A stretch of DNA of 22,479 nucleotides from Pigoraptor vietnamica (lineage: Eukaryota > Opisthokonta > Filasterea): NCBI GenBank assembly GCA_943704525.1, contig CALSCQ010001544.1, forward strand, positions 1 to 22,479, in the 5' to 3' direction. Below the pieces are notes generated by a model. The model worked only from the letters and a program-made list of their open reading frames with translations, was not told the origin of the DNA and ran no database searches. The position numbers and the translations under genes are program-made. Shown piece after piece: positions 1-9,531 of this stretch. Every line of letters begins with the position of its first letter. Position 1 is the first letter of the stretch.

Positions 1-116
<116 letters not shown>

Positions 117-165
117 TGAAAACCAATTCCCACGTCGCGACACTGATATGTAACCCCCGTGACAG

Positions 166-2862
166 GTGACGGACTGGTGGGAGAAGTACGTGTATCTCCG
201 CGGGCGCAGTCCCATCATGATCAACTCGAACTACTACGGATTGGACAGTTGCAAGTGGGTGCCCTCCTGCCGCCCGATTGCGCGCGCGGCGGGCCTCCTT
301 GCCGAGATCGCCAAGTTCAAGCGCCTCCTCGACCGGGTGCGTGCGCAGGCGCTGCGTGCTGTGTGCGTACGTGCGATGAACGCAACATGTTGTGTGCGTG
401 TGTGCCTGCGTGCATGCGGTGAACGCGTGCATCGGTGGCAGTGCGCACACTGTTTGAGCAGCACCGCAACGCCTCTCCAGCCACTCGATTGTCCCATGTG
501 TCGCTCGCGTGCGTGCTCGCGTGTCTGATTGCGCGCGTCGCTCCCTGCGCAGGAGGAGCTGGAGCCCCTTGTGATACGCAACACCGTCCCCCTCTGCATG
601 TGGCAGTACGAGCGCATGTTCAGCACGTGCCGCGTGCCCCACCGGTGAGCCTTACCCTCCTTCCGTCTCTCAACGCTGTCCTGCGAGCGCACGGGGCGCT
701 TTTGTTCTGCTCTCTCTCTCTCCGTCGTAGTGAAGTCGATGGAATAACCGTCCATGATTCAGTCTGCTCACACACACGTCTCTCTGCCGTCCCCTCGCTC
801 CCTCGCAGCGACGGAGACAAGATTGTCCACTACGATCGCACCGAGTCGCAGCACGTGGTCGTGTGGGCCAAGGGCTCGTACTACTCTATCCCTTTCCAGC
901 ACCGCGATGGTGCGCTGTTGCACCCCGGCGAGTTTGAGCGGTGGGTGGAGCGCAACAGCCGTCGGTTCAGCGTCGCCGGATCGCATTGGAGGGGCTCATC
1001 ACCTCTTTGTACGCACGCAGGCTCCTGACACAGGTGCTTGAGGACGCCTCGAAGCGGACGATTTCGCAGACCGAGCGGACTGTGGCTGCGCTCACGGCAG
1101 ACGACAGGAACGTGTGGGCCGACGCGCGTGCCGAGTACTTCTCCACGGGTGTCAACAGGTGCGTGCACCGCTCGCTGTTTCGTCGTTTGCTTTGGGGTGC
1201 CATGTGTGCAAGAGCCTTGAACCCCAACCCTAACGTTTCGCAGGGAATCGCTGGATCTCATTGAGCGCGCCGTGTGCATCGTCGCGTTCGACGACGAGAG
1301 CCCTTCGCTGGACGACAAGGGTGCCACGCTCATGGGCCGCTCCATTCTCCACGGGTGAGCTGCGCAATGTGCAAGCGCACCGGCACTCGTTCGCACGTGT
1401 GTGCATGCTTTCACACCTCGAGAGATTCAGTCGCGCGCATCGCAAATGCTGACCCTTCGTTGCCCCCACAGCGACGGCACCAACCGCTGGTTCGACAAGT
1501 CCTTTGAGCTCGTCGTCTATGCGAACGGCAAGGCCGGCATCAACGCCGAGCACGCGTGGGCCGACGCCCCCGCCATGGGCCACATGTGGGAGTGGATCAA
1601 CACGGGCGAGGTCCTCGACGAGCTCTACAACGAAGACGGCACGCTGCGCGCGTCGTCCGCCTCGCGCCGCGCCCTGCCGAACCCCCAGCGCCTCGACTGG
1701 TCGTTTGGGCCGGCGGCGGAGGCGGCGATCGCCAAGTCGTACGCGAGCGCCGTCGAGCGCATCGCGGACTTTGACCTGCGCATCATTTACTTTGAGGATT
1801 ACGGCAAGGGACTTATGAAGAAGGCCCGCGTGTCGCCGGACGCGTACATCCAGATGGCGCTGGCGGTGGCCTACCGCTCGCTCAACGAGCGCTTCCCGCT
1901 GACGTACGAGTCGTCGATGACGCGGCTGTACCTCCACGGCCGCACGGAGACGGTGCGCCCCGTGTCGGACGAATCGGTCGCCTTTGTCAACGCCATGCGC
2001 GATCCGAAGGCAACGGTGGGCATCGCATGGCTCTTGTCTGTGTGGACCGCGTGTGCTGGGCGTGCCGTCTCTAGCATCGGTGATTGCGTTTGTGTTTGTT
2101 TGAAGAAGCGCCGGCTGATGTCGCTCTGTTCGGCTTGTGCGCAGCGCGAGGAGAAGCTCGCGAAGCTCCGCGCCGCGGGAGAGACGCACCAAAAGCGCTA
2201 CCGCGATGCCATGAGCGGCAAGGGTGCGTGGCACATTTGCGGCGGTGGCGGCTGCATATCGCGTGTGAATGGCCTTGGTTTCTATGATTGACTGCATCGC
2301 GCGTGTGCGCGACGATCGCCTTTGTGCGCGTGAATGCATCTCGTATGCGAACTAACGTGGTGCGTGCTGCCAATCGCAGGCGTTGACCGCCATCTGTTTG
2401 CGCTGTACGTGCTGTCGATGGGCCTGGGCACCGAGTCGCCGTTCCTCAAGGACGCGCTGAGCCAGCCGTGGCGGCTCTCGACGTCGCAGCAGCCGCAGCA
2501 GCAGACGAACCGGTGGGATGCGACCAAGGCCGACGCCCGCATCAAGCTCTGCCCCGGCGGAGGGTTTGGACCTGGTGAGTTGTCGTGCGTAAAAGTGCGC
2601 TGCGTCATGCAGTGTCTATCTCCCCTCAAATTGTGGCGTGTGGGCATGTCTCGGACAACCAGTTCTCCACTCTGACCGTCGCGTGTCCCCTGAAGTGGCC
2701 GACGACGGCTACGGCGTGTCGTACATGGTCGCGGGTGAGCAGAACGTGTTTTTCCACATTTCGAGCAAGAAGTCCTGCCCCACGACCGACTCGACAAAGT
2801 ACGGCGACGCCATTCTCCAGGCGATGGCGGACATGAAGGCGCTGCTCGTTGGCGAGAAGTGA
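166..2862 (+). CDS. CPT1: Carnitine O-palmitoyltransferase, CPT1-type (5' partial)
   Basis: Transfers long-chain acyl groups between CoA and carnitine, the entry step for mitochondrial fatty-acid oxidation. Nine exons can be joined in frame: 166-336, 553-644, 809-940, 1021-1158, 1244-1354, 1472-2015, 2145-2223, 2380-2574 and 2696-2862. They give 542 residues of the choline/carnitine acyltransferase domain; the N-terminus lies upstream of the window. Diagnostic pieces are [12 protein letters not shown] followed by NSNYYGLD in the first exon, [20 protein letters not shown] in the second, the catalytic His in [12 protein letters not shown] (codon 1551-1553), GRTETVRPV for carnitine/CoA binding, [12 protein letters not shown], and the C-terminal [16 protein letters not shown] split by the last intron. 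The N-terminal block favours CPT1 over CPT2. Because the N-terminus is missing, the outer-membrane anchor and malonyl-CoA regulation cannot be judged. The last intron ends in AAG rather than the usual CAG. The gene converges on CENP-T with 152 bp between stop codons. Confidence 0.95.
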
Positions 2863-3014
2863 GACCCGCAATGAAATCCCCTTGCGCTCACGTGACACTC
2901 GAGCAGTGCGGTTGTGCAATTGTGCAGCATCGGAGGGAATTCACATCCCCCGCACTTTGGGCGTGGAATTATGGGCACAGTGACAGTCGCCATCCACACT
3001 TCCGTGTATTTTAG

Positions 3015-4364
3015 CTATCGTTTCGCCGGCGGTTTTCGCGCGTGCGCCACTGGAATGAGTTCCTCGACGTACTCACGGGGAAGGTGCTGTCGGATGAGGG
3101 CGTCGAGGGTTGTCTTGGGGTGCAAGAGGCCCTGCCTGCAAACGCAGCCACTGTCAACAATCGCTAAAGCCGAGGGGGATTTGATGTGTGCACGACAGCA
3201 GTCCCACATCGTACAAAGCAGTACCGCGCTTCGCCCATTCCGCACCTCCTCATGAGGCACTCGACATCCGACCGCTCAATTGTGTGCCGTCGCGCGTGCA
3301 ATGCGTACGCAACAAGGTCACCCGCAATCGATTCGACAAGACGCTCGGTGCTGGAGGGGGAAGGGGCGCTCGTTCAGTGCGAGATCATTGTCTCATACAA
3401 AAGAGCATGAATGTGGCAGGGGATGGCGCGTGCACAAGAGTGAATGGAAAAAGGGAGTGGGATAGGAGGGGTTCTTGGAGTGTGCATGCTTGCGGATGGC
3501 GTCTGCGCAGTCTAACGGCCGTGCGTGCGGCACATAGATTGCGTAATGCACGCGCATGCACACACGTCCCCACCCGCGTGCGACGGCCTCAATGACGTCC
3601 CTGCTTGCGCGCCCGCCATCAAACATGCGGTGCAACAGCGAATCTGGCAGACACGGCAGTTCTTCCAGCGCTCTTTGTCGCGCGGCCTGTTGCGCAGGGG
3701 AGCTTACGTCAGGTCGCAGTGGCATTCAGGGCGACAGTCGTTCGCCACACCACGCACCTTCTTGTCGCCCACGTACTCATTCTCGGCGTCCTCTTCGTCG
3801 TCCTCGCTGTCGCTCTCCGCGCCCAACGCAGCGCTCTCGTCCTCATCCACATCACTCTCTGCTGTCCTTGCGTCTGCACTTGCCAGTCTGCGCACTGCCT
3901 TCGCAGCATGCGGTGGCGTAGCGGCCGATCGCGAGCCACGGCGCGCTCTTTTCGGGCTGGAATGTGCGTCATCAACCGCGTCTGACAGTGTGGAGTCAAG
4001 AAGCGGAGAAGGCAGGTCGCCTCCCCCAAACGAAGACAGTTCCCCTTCGCCGTCGTCCGCGCGTGCGCGCTTGCGTGGCGACGCACGCCGTGTAGCAGAC
4101 TCATTCAAAACGCCGCGAATCTGCACCATATGGACATGAGATCACGCATTGCGCAGCCGCCGCGCACAGCTGCCACCGTACCAGTGCTCTTGGTGACTCG
4201 CTTTCCAGACGACGCTTCGGCTGCGCCGTACGCCGTCGTGGAGGAGGGGATGAGGGCGCGCGCGAGGGTGACTCGCCCTGCGACAAGCGTGTTGAGCGAC
4301 GCACGGCCGAGGGCGGCGCACGCAGGACGCGCCTCACGAGGGTGCGCGGCGTCTCGTCGTCCAT
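3015..4364 (-). CDS. CENPT: CENP-T, histone-fold kinetochore protein
   Basis: Inner-kinetochore protein that links centromeric DNA (through a histone fold paired with CENP-W) to the microtubule-binding NDC80 complex. Five exons on the minus strand, 4364-4182, 4120-3758, 3686-3574, 3350-3246 and 3135-3015, join without a phase break into 294 residues. The start ATG has a GCCACCATGG context. Residues 5-14 read TPRTLVRRVL, like the NDC80-binding N-terminus of animal CENP-T; a second copy, SPRALIRGVL (57-66), is completed across intron 1. The middle is disordered, with SPRKRAR and SPKRARR basic patches and an acidic stretch. The C-terminal histone fold runs from about 190, with LPDSLLHRMF, AGDLVAYALHARRHTIE and RSDVECLMRRQGL. 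It is followed by the CENP-T-specific tail TLDALIRQHLPREYVEELIP. No single open frame shows the protein, because the histone fold is split over three exons. It starts head to head with DRC3. Confidence 0.88.
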
Positions 4365-4867
4365 GGTGGCGTTTACGGCAAGCATAAGCAGAGCTGCGAG
4401 CCCGGCGATAACAATTCGCTGTGTAACTCTGTTACAGATCACGTGATCTACTACAAAATCTGCTTATCAGAAACTGAATATAAAATTTCGCTTTCATAGA
4501 CAATGTATGCGTGATGTTGTGCGATGGGTGCTTGGATACACAGGAATGTCCTAGCGACGGACAATGTACTGCAGTGCTGATACGAACTCCGTCAAGAGAA
4601 CGAGTGCGCTTCTCAGTATTTTGTTCGCTCATTGCGACTGGCGCGTCCAAAGAGAGAGCGCAGAGCGAGTGCACAGAGATAGGGAGCGAGAGAGCGAGAG
4701 GGAGAGCGAGAGGGAGAGAGGGGGGAGAGAGTTTCTTCTCTACTTCAGTTGGTGCGGCGGCAGTGGCGTCCGAGGTTGACGTGCACCATCGCGTGTTCAC
4801 AAGCAAACACCGCTCCCCTGCGCTCGCACTCTGACGCGGGGGCCGCGGCCCGACCTCTTTGCGGAGA
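4365..4867. promoter_or_regulatory. Divergent promoter region of CENP-T and DRC3
   Basis: 503 bp between two outward-facing start codons, with no coding potential that I can support. It holds paired GTAAC/GTTAC pentamers at 4423-4435, a 14-bp palindrome centred on CACGTG (4436-4449), an AT-richer segment around 4450-4500 and a long GA-rich tract (about 4650-4735) that would fall in or near the DRC3 5' leader. No clear TATA box was found for either gene. Transcription starts cannot be placed from sequence alone. Confidence 0.55.
4436..4449. promoter_or_regulatory. 14-bp palindrome with CACGTG core
   Basis: AGATCACGTGATCT is a perfect inverted repeat around an E-box/G-box core and directly follows a GTTAC pentamer. 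The same ATCACGTGA core occurs at 9362-9370 in the other divergent promoter of this window, also near GTTAC pentamers. In many eukaryotes CACGTG is bound by bHLH or bZIP factors; which factor acts here is unknown. Confidence 0.5.
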
Positions 4868-7803
4868 ATGAGTCGCTTGTACGACACGGTGGAGCCGACC
4901 GTTATCGACGAGGACGTGCTGCGTCGCGCGGTGCAGGAGCAGACGGCGGCCGAGCGGGCCGAGGTGACCAAGAAGGAGGGCGTCGACTACAGGGATGTCA
5001 CGTGCCTTCGACTCGATTTTAAGAGTAAGTGGCTCTTTGGGGGTGTTGTGGACTGTGCAGAGTGCATCTCCTAGCGTATGGCCTTTGCAGTGGAATGGGC
5101 GTCGTTCTCGTAGGCAAGAAATGGAGAATGTGCTGTTTATCTCTCTCACATACACGCGCACTCACCGCACACAGACATTCTGCGCATCGACAACCTGTGG
5201 CAGTTTGAGAACCTCACGAAGCTCCAGCTGGACAACAACATCATCGAAAAGATTGAGAACTTGGACAGCCTCGTGAATCTCGAGTGGCTCGGTGCGTGTG
5301 GACGCGGGCTGTGCACGCAGGGGCGCTGTCGCTTGTCTTCCCTTGGCACCAGAGGGTTCTCATGTCTTGCGCGGGCATCCATATTGCTGACACACACACG
5401 CGCTGTTGTTTGTCTTCGCACGTACAGAATTCCTTCTAGTCTTCACGTGATCCATAGCTTCCCACACACACTCGCTGTTGTGGCTGCATTCTGTTTGCCA
5501 TGGGGCGGACAATAGTTTGAATCTAATCTCTGCGCCGCAATGCGCGCACCGCAGATCTCTCCTTCAACAACATACAGGTGATCGAGGGCCTGGATAAGCT
5601 CACCAAGCTGACGGATCTCACGCTGTACAACAACCGCATCTCACGCCTCGAAAACATGGACGCGCTGGTCAACCTCAACGTGCTCTCCATCGGCAACAAC
5701 AACCTCGAATCGCTCGAGAATGTGCGTGGGCCATTCGTACTGCGGCGGCACTGCCGCACTCGCACTGCTGTTTCTTTGCCTCTCCTCTGTGTGCCTTCGT
5801 GCACTCCACTGTCCCCTTGACATATTGTGTGTGTGCGCGGATCCGCTTGTTCACATGCTGGTTCCAGTATGTCAGTCTACATCGTGTGTGAGCCATCATG
5901 TGCGAGCAATGGTCGTGGTTTGTACTCTCCTGTGTGTGTGTCGGCGACGCTCATGATCGGCATGCACGCGCAGCTGACGTATCTCCGCCGCTTCGAGGCG
6001 CTGCGCTGTCTCAACATTGCCGGTAACAAGTTCTGCCAGGACCCCAATCACAAGGCGTTTGCCATCGCCATTCTCCCGGGGCTCAAGTACGTCGACTTCA
6101 GGCTAATCGAGGACCAGGCGGTGGGTCGCGGTCGCATTGGCCACTCGTATGTTGTGCCCATCTGTGCGCGATGCTTGCGCCTCACGTGCCGTTTGTGCCT
6201 TCGCGCCCGCACGTGCCGTTTGTGCCTTCGCCTCCTAATGTGCTCGTCACTCGATAATTCGCAGAGGACGGCGGCGTCAGAACAGTACCAGGAGGAGACG
6301 CTTGAGCTCGAAATCAAGGAGCGCGAAGAGAAAGACCGCCGCAAGATGGAGCGAGAGCACCAGGCGCTGCTGCTGAGGCACAAGGACGCGTACGTCGAAG
6401 GCCTCGTCGGCGAAGACTTTTTTGGCGAGATGCTTGCGGAGGACCCGGAGTATGCAAAGCTGAGCGCGCTCCCCGAGGCGCAGCCGCTCTTTGACGAGTA
6501 TCGCGCGCGATTTGTCGTCGTGTGCAACGAGACTATCGAGCACGCGCTGCGGCAACACGACGCGCGCACGGGGGAGCAGGAGCAGTTCACGCGGTGCATC
6601 ACGCGGGCGAAGGAGGAGAACCGGAAGGAGGCGGCGAAGAACATCGAGGCGTTTCAGTCTGTGCGCAAGAAGGTGCGCCCATGTTGTGCGCGTGGTCGAT
6701 TCAACTTGCCTGTGATTTTTGAGGTTGTCGCTCCGCGTGGGAATGGTTTGGGCGTCGTGTTGATCGTTGTGCGTGAGCTCCCGCTGCCCCTCGCCCGCAC
6801 CACGTGACCAACCTGTCTGTCTTGTCTCCGCTCGCAGCTGTTGCGCGACATTCGCAAGTCGAACGACCCAAAGACGACGGAGATGCTCGTACAGACACTG
6901 AGGGACCACATCCGGGGCCTCTGGACCTCGTTGATGGGCCTCGAAATGGAGCTCGTGGACCAGCTCGAGGTGCGTGTGCGTGTGTTGTGTGTGCGTGTGT
7001 GCATCCCGGATACGGGGGCATTGTGGGCGTTCACTGTGTTTGCGCATGGCTGTCTGGATTGGTGGCCCACTGCCCTTTGACTCGCCCATATTAAACTGGC
7101 CGTTCTTTGCCCACTCTAGGATGTCGTGAAGGAATTTGAGCGTAACATGTCGGACCTCACGACGTCGTTTGTCGAGCAAATCCAGGGACAATATCCGCAC
7201 TGTGCCTGCTTTCCGTGTGTCGTCCCCCGCCTGGCCTTCCCTCCCTCCAGCCATTGTGTGTGCGCGCACTTTGCGGACGTAATCGCCGTTCTCTCCTTGA
7301 CCGGCCATGCGTACTGTCGTGCAGCTGCGTGAGCTTGAGAACAACCATCACATCAAGGTGTCTGAGCTTGCGAACGCGACCATGGAGACGTTCTTGAAGA
7401 ATGAGATCGAGGGCGACATTCCGGAAGAACTGCGCCAGGTGCGTGGCCCGTACCTGTCACTGTAGTCCACTGCGCGCTCGTCGTCGATTGCATTTCTCGT
7501 GCAGAGAGTCGGTTCAATTTCGCCTGTCGGTTTCATGCGAACTTTGTTGTGTGCCTGCGTGCGCAGCTGTTTGTGGACAAGGACACGCTCGCGAACATTC
7601 TCAATGCGTCGCACGACGCGCACCTGGGCAAGATTGACGGGAAGGAGGACGAGATTGTTACGCGCGCAAACAGGCGCCTCGACGAGATTGTGAGCCGCGT
7701 GCACCTGGACGAGCTCACGCGCAACCGGAACCGCGTGGCCGAAATTGGCGCGCTCATCGACCACTTTGGCGCCGACACGGAGCACGACGATATGGACGAC
7801 TGA
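4868..7803 (+). CDS. DRC3: Dynein regulatory complex subunit 3 (LRRC48)
   Basis: Structural subunit of the nexin-dynein regulatory complex that links outer doublets in motile axonemes. Nine exons: 4868-5024, 5175-5291, 5555-5721, 5974-6120, 6265-6672, 6838-6969, 7120-7190, 7315-7438 and 7567-7803. They give 519 residues, close to the human protein (about 523). The N-terminus [18 protein letters not shown] is nearly identical to the animal start. Leucine-rich repeats follow (about residues 40-190, e.g. [19 protein letters not shown] and [17 protein letters not shown]), then an LRR cap and a long coiled coil. The C-terminus carries [17 protein letters not shown] and the EDEIVTR region. The seventh intron is not GT-AG but fits a U12-type AT-AC intron; only that choice restores both the frame and the family length. 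The gene is head to head with CENP-T and tail to tail with TMEM53. Its last codons, stop and early 3' UTR are duplicated downstream. Confidence 0.96.
6183..6231 (+). repeat. Direct repeat in DRC3 intron 4
   Basis: A 22-bp segment beginning CACGTGCCGTTTG occurs twice with a 27-bp period (6183-6204 and 6210-6231), inside the fourth DRC3 intron (6121-6264). The intron has no in-frame stop in the exon frame, so retention would insert 48 residues without shifting the frame. It is probably just a small tandem duplication. Confidence 0.75.
7191..7314 (+). other. U12-type AT-AC intron in DRC3
   Basis: A 124-nt intron that begins ATATCC and ends AC. The first six bases match the U12-type 5' splice site (ATATCCTT), and CTCCTTGAC at 7293-7301 matches the U12 branch-point consensus TTCCTTRAY at eight of nine positions. 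The branch A at 7300 lies 14 nt before the 3' end, within the short spacing typical of minor-spliceosome introns. Splicing here gives [20 protein letters not shown], the same length as the animal DRC3 segment. No GT-AG pair in the region keeps the frame without inserting extra residues. Confidence 0.8.
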
Positions 7804-7996
7804 TGCGCCAATACAGAGACAATTGCTCGTGAATTGCACATCCGACACAGAGTACGGCGGCACGCAGCACGACGACATGGACGACTGATGCGCCAATACA
7901 CAGACAATTGCTCGCACGGCATGGTGAATTGGGCTTCCAACAGAGAATTTCGTCGCGTGACATGCAGAGTACGGCGACACGGACACGGACAATTGC
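7782..7996 (+). repeat. 85-bp imperfect tandem repeat over the DRC3 stop codon
   Basis: The last codons of DRC3 (HDDMDD), the TGA and the following GCGCCAATACA..GACAATTGCTCG recur at 7867-7914 with only two differences over about 48 bp. GACAATTGC occurs at 7818, 7903 and 7988, giving two successive 85-bp steps; the third unit is strongly decayed. GAGTACGGCG at 7850 and 7967 is an additional shared word off the 85-bp register. This looks like a local tandem duplication that copied the gene's end into its own 3' UTR. Confidence 0.8.
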
Positions 7997-8118
7997 GGCA
8001 GTGCACGGATATCACGACAGCGACCCTTCCCCCCCTCTTCCATCACAGTTAAAGATGGACTCTACCGCCAGCAGAGAGCCGCTTCCTGATTTCAATTAAA
8101 GCGCTATGATACATTAGT
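7804..8118. other. Convergent intergenic region, DRC3 and TMEM53 3' ends
   Basis: 315 bp between two facing stop codons. The first 190 bp are the decaying 85-bp tandem repeat described separately. Near the right end, ATTAAA at 8095-8100 could serve as a DRC3 polyadenylation signal. Small open frames here on both strands are made of repeat sequence and resemble no known protein. Confidence 0.5.
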
Positions 8119-9161
8119 CTACGCCTGCGGCGCCACACTCCGCGCCCAGAAGGCGTCCAGTTCGCCCCAGTAGCGCTCCGGGTGCATGCGCATGTGGGTC
8201 ACGTGCTTGGACTTGTCCCAGGCGACAGCAGTGCACTCGATCCCGCGGCTGCGCCACTGCCCGATCACGTGCTCAATGTCTCGCGCGGGGGCCATGGCGT
8301 CGTCGTGTGAGTAGTACCTGTTGTGCGGCTGTGCGTGAGTGCGTGCGCACAAGCAACAAGCAAGTTGCATTCCCAATGCTACAACGCAACGGCAACGGAC
8401 GACATAGTGAGACGCGACACAGCGACACGCAGTGCCACCTACCAGAGGGACGGCGACTTGATCGTGTTAGTGTGGAACACGTGCGACGCGCCCTTGAGCG
8501 CCTCTGCGACGGGCTTTGCCGCCTTGAGGAACGCCGTGATGCTGCGCTGTGCGAGTGCCTGCTTCGCGGGGCTGTCGGGAAACAGGGCAATGGGCATCGC
8601 GAACGGAATGCCCCCGTAGTCGACGACGCTGTCAAAAACCTGTCCGCGCACGCTCGACTCGATCGTCGCGCACTCCGGACGCCGCTGTCGCAGCGCGGCC
8701 ATGCTCTGCAGGAAGAGCCCGTACATGTAACCGCCGGTCGAAAAACAGTGGAAGACGAGGCGCCGGTTGTGCAGGTTGTGCGCCGACATGTAATCGAGGA
8801 TCGCCTCCGTCCGTTGCCGACCGCGCGACGGCATCAGCACGTCCTGTGCCCGCGGCACGAGCGCGATCGTCTCCGCGCCTTTGCTGTGGTAATAGTCGAC
8901 GTACTTGGAGAGGTAGCGCGACTTGGCGCCCATCCAGCCAATCACAATGGCGATCGGCGCGTCCGGCGACGTGGCGTGATCGCGCGTGTGCACAAAGTCG
9001 TGCGCCTTTGCATGGCGCCGCGCAGACGACAGTCCCCCGTGCTGTCGGTGGTCCGTGGACGCGTGTGTGCAGCGAACAAGCTGCGAGGCATGATACGCTG
9101 CAGGCAGCCTGAGCACGGGCCGAGCGCGCGTGAGAGCGAGGAGCTGCAGCCTAAGCGCCAT
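8119..9161 (-). CDS. TMEM53: TMEM53/DUF829-family alpha/beta-hydrolase-like protein
   Basis: Two exons, 9161-8443 and 8317-8119, separated by a 125-nt GT-AG intron (phase 2), give 305 residues. From about residue 69 the sequence follows the DUF829 fold: APIAIVIGWMGAKSRYLSKY, a nucleophile-like elbow HCFSTGGYMYG with Ser141, DYGGIPFAMP, an acid strand YYSHDDAM (Asp245/246) and a C-terminal histidine segment KHVTHMRMHPERYW. These are the usual positions of a Ser-Asp-His triad, though catalytic activity of the animal TMEM53 family is not well established. The first 35 residues are rich in Arg, Ala and Leu with no acidic residue, which looks more like a mitochondrial transit peptide than the membrane segment of animal TMEM53. 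The start at 9161 was chosen for its GGAAATGG context and because the frame upstream looks non-coding. Head to head with the GDP-fucose synthase gene. Confidence 0.87.
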
Positions 9162-9531
9162 TTCCAACGATAAAAAGCACAGTCCAAGGCAGCAGTCCTG
9201 ACAAAACAAGCAAAGAAGAGCCCTGTGTGTGTGTGGTGGATGGGAATTTGAGTTGTGGATCAGCCACGCTGAACAGCGGCACGTGTGCGTGTGCAAGGCG
9301 TTCCGCCTCGGATCCGTAAGCCGATTGGCTCGGTATTTATAGTAACGCACTCATGTGGTTGATCACGTGACATACAGGTGTGTTACTTATGGCGTTACTC
9401 CAATCAGGTGGTGTTACACATTCATCCGGGGTGGAGGGCGTCGGCACATGTGATGTCCTTTTGTATGGTATTCAGCTGTCTCGACGTGAAAGCTGCCGTC
9501 GCACGAGCGAGTCTCTCTACTGTGTTAAGAG
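9162..9531. promoter_or_regulatory. Divergent promoter region of TMEM53 and GDP-fucose synthase
   Basis: 370 bp between divergent start codons. The minus strand has a TATAAATA box at 9334-9341, placed to serve TMEM53. The centre has ATCACGTGA (9362-9370) and several GTAAC/GTTAC pentamers (about 9341, 9381, 9393 and 9412). The plus strand has a CCAAT at 9400-9404 facing the GDP-fucose synthase start. No coding sequence was recognised. The arrangement of CACGTG beside GTTAC resembles the CENP-T/DRC3 promoter. Confidence 0.5.

Noticed and set aside
941-1033. Apparent frameshift in the carnitine acyltransferase after GEFER
   Set aside because: An 80-nt GT-AG intron (941-1020) with typical signals gives [15 protein letters not shown], which fits the family without any sequence error.
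1225-1235. Telomere-like AACCCTAAC word
   Set aside because: A single degenerate copy inside a CPT1 intron; no array.
3574-3686. Possible zinc finger (RVCQIRCCTAC) in an alternative frame of the CENP-T region
   Set aside because: The frame does not connect to neighbouring exons, whereas the other frame gives the first helix of the CENP-T histone fold.
4365-4442. N-terminal extension of CENP-T from an upstream ATG at 4442 (hydrophobic MICNRVTQRIVIAGL...)
   Set aside because: A hydrophobic leader makes no sense for a nuclear protein, and the ATG at 4364 has an ideal context and starts the conserved motif.
5827-6807. A single 326-codon plus-strand frame across DRC3 exons 4 and 5
   Set aside because: It runs through introns that happen to lack stops. 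The stretches at 5827-5973, 6121-6264 and 6673-6807 do not match DRC3 and have splice signals at their edges.
7191-7330. Apparent frameshift or GT-AG intron with donor at 7202 or 7219 in DRC3
   Set aside because: Donor 7202 breaks the frame and 7219 adds residues absent from the family and has a poor site; the AT-AC intron solves both.
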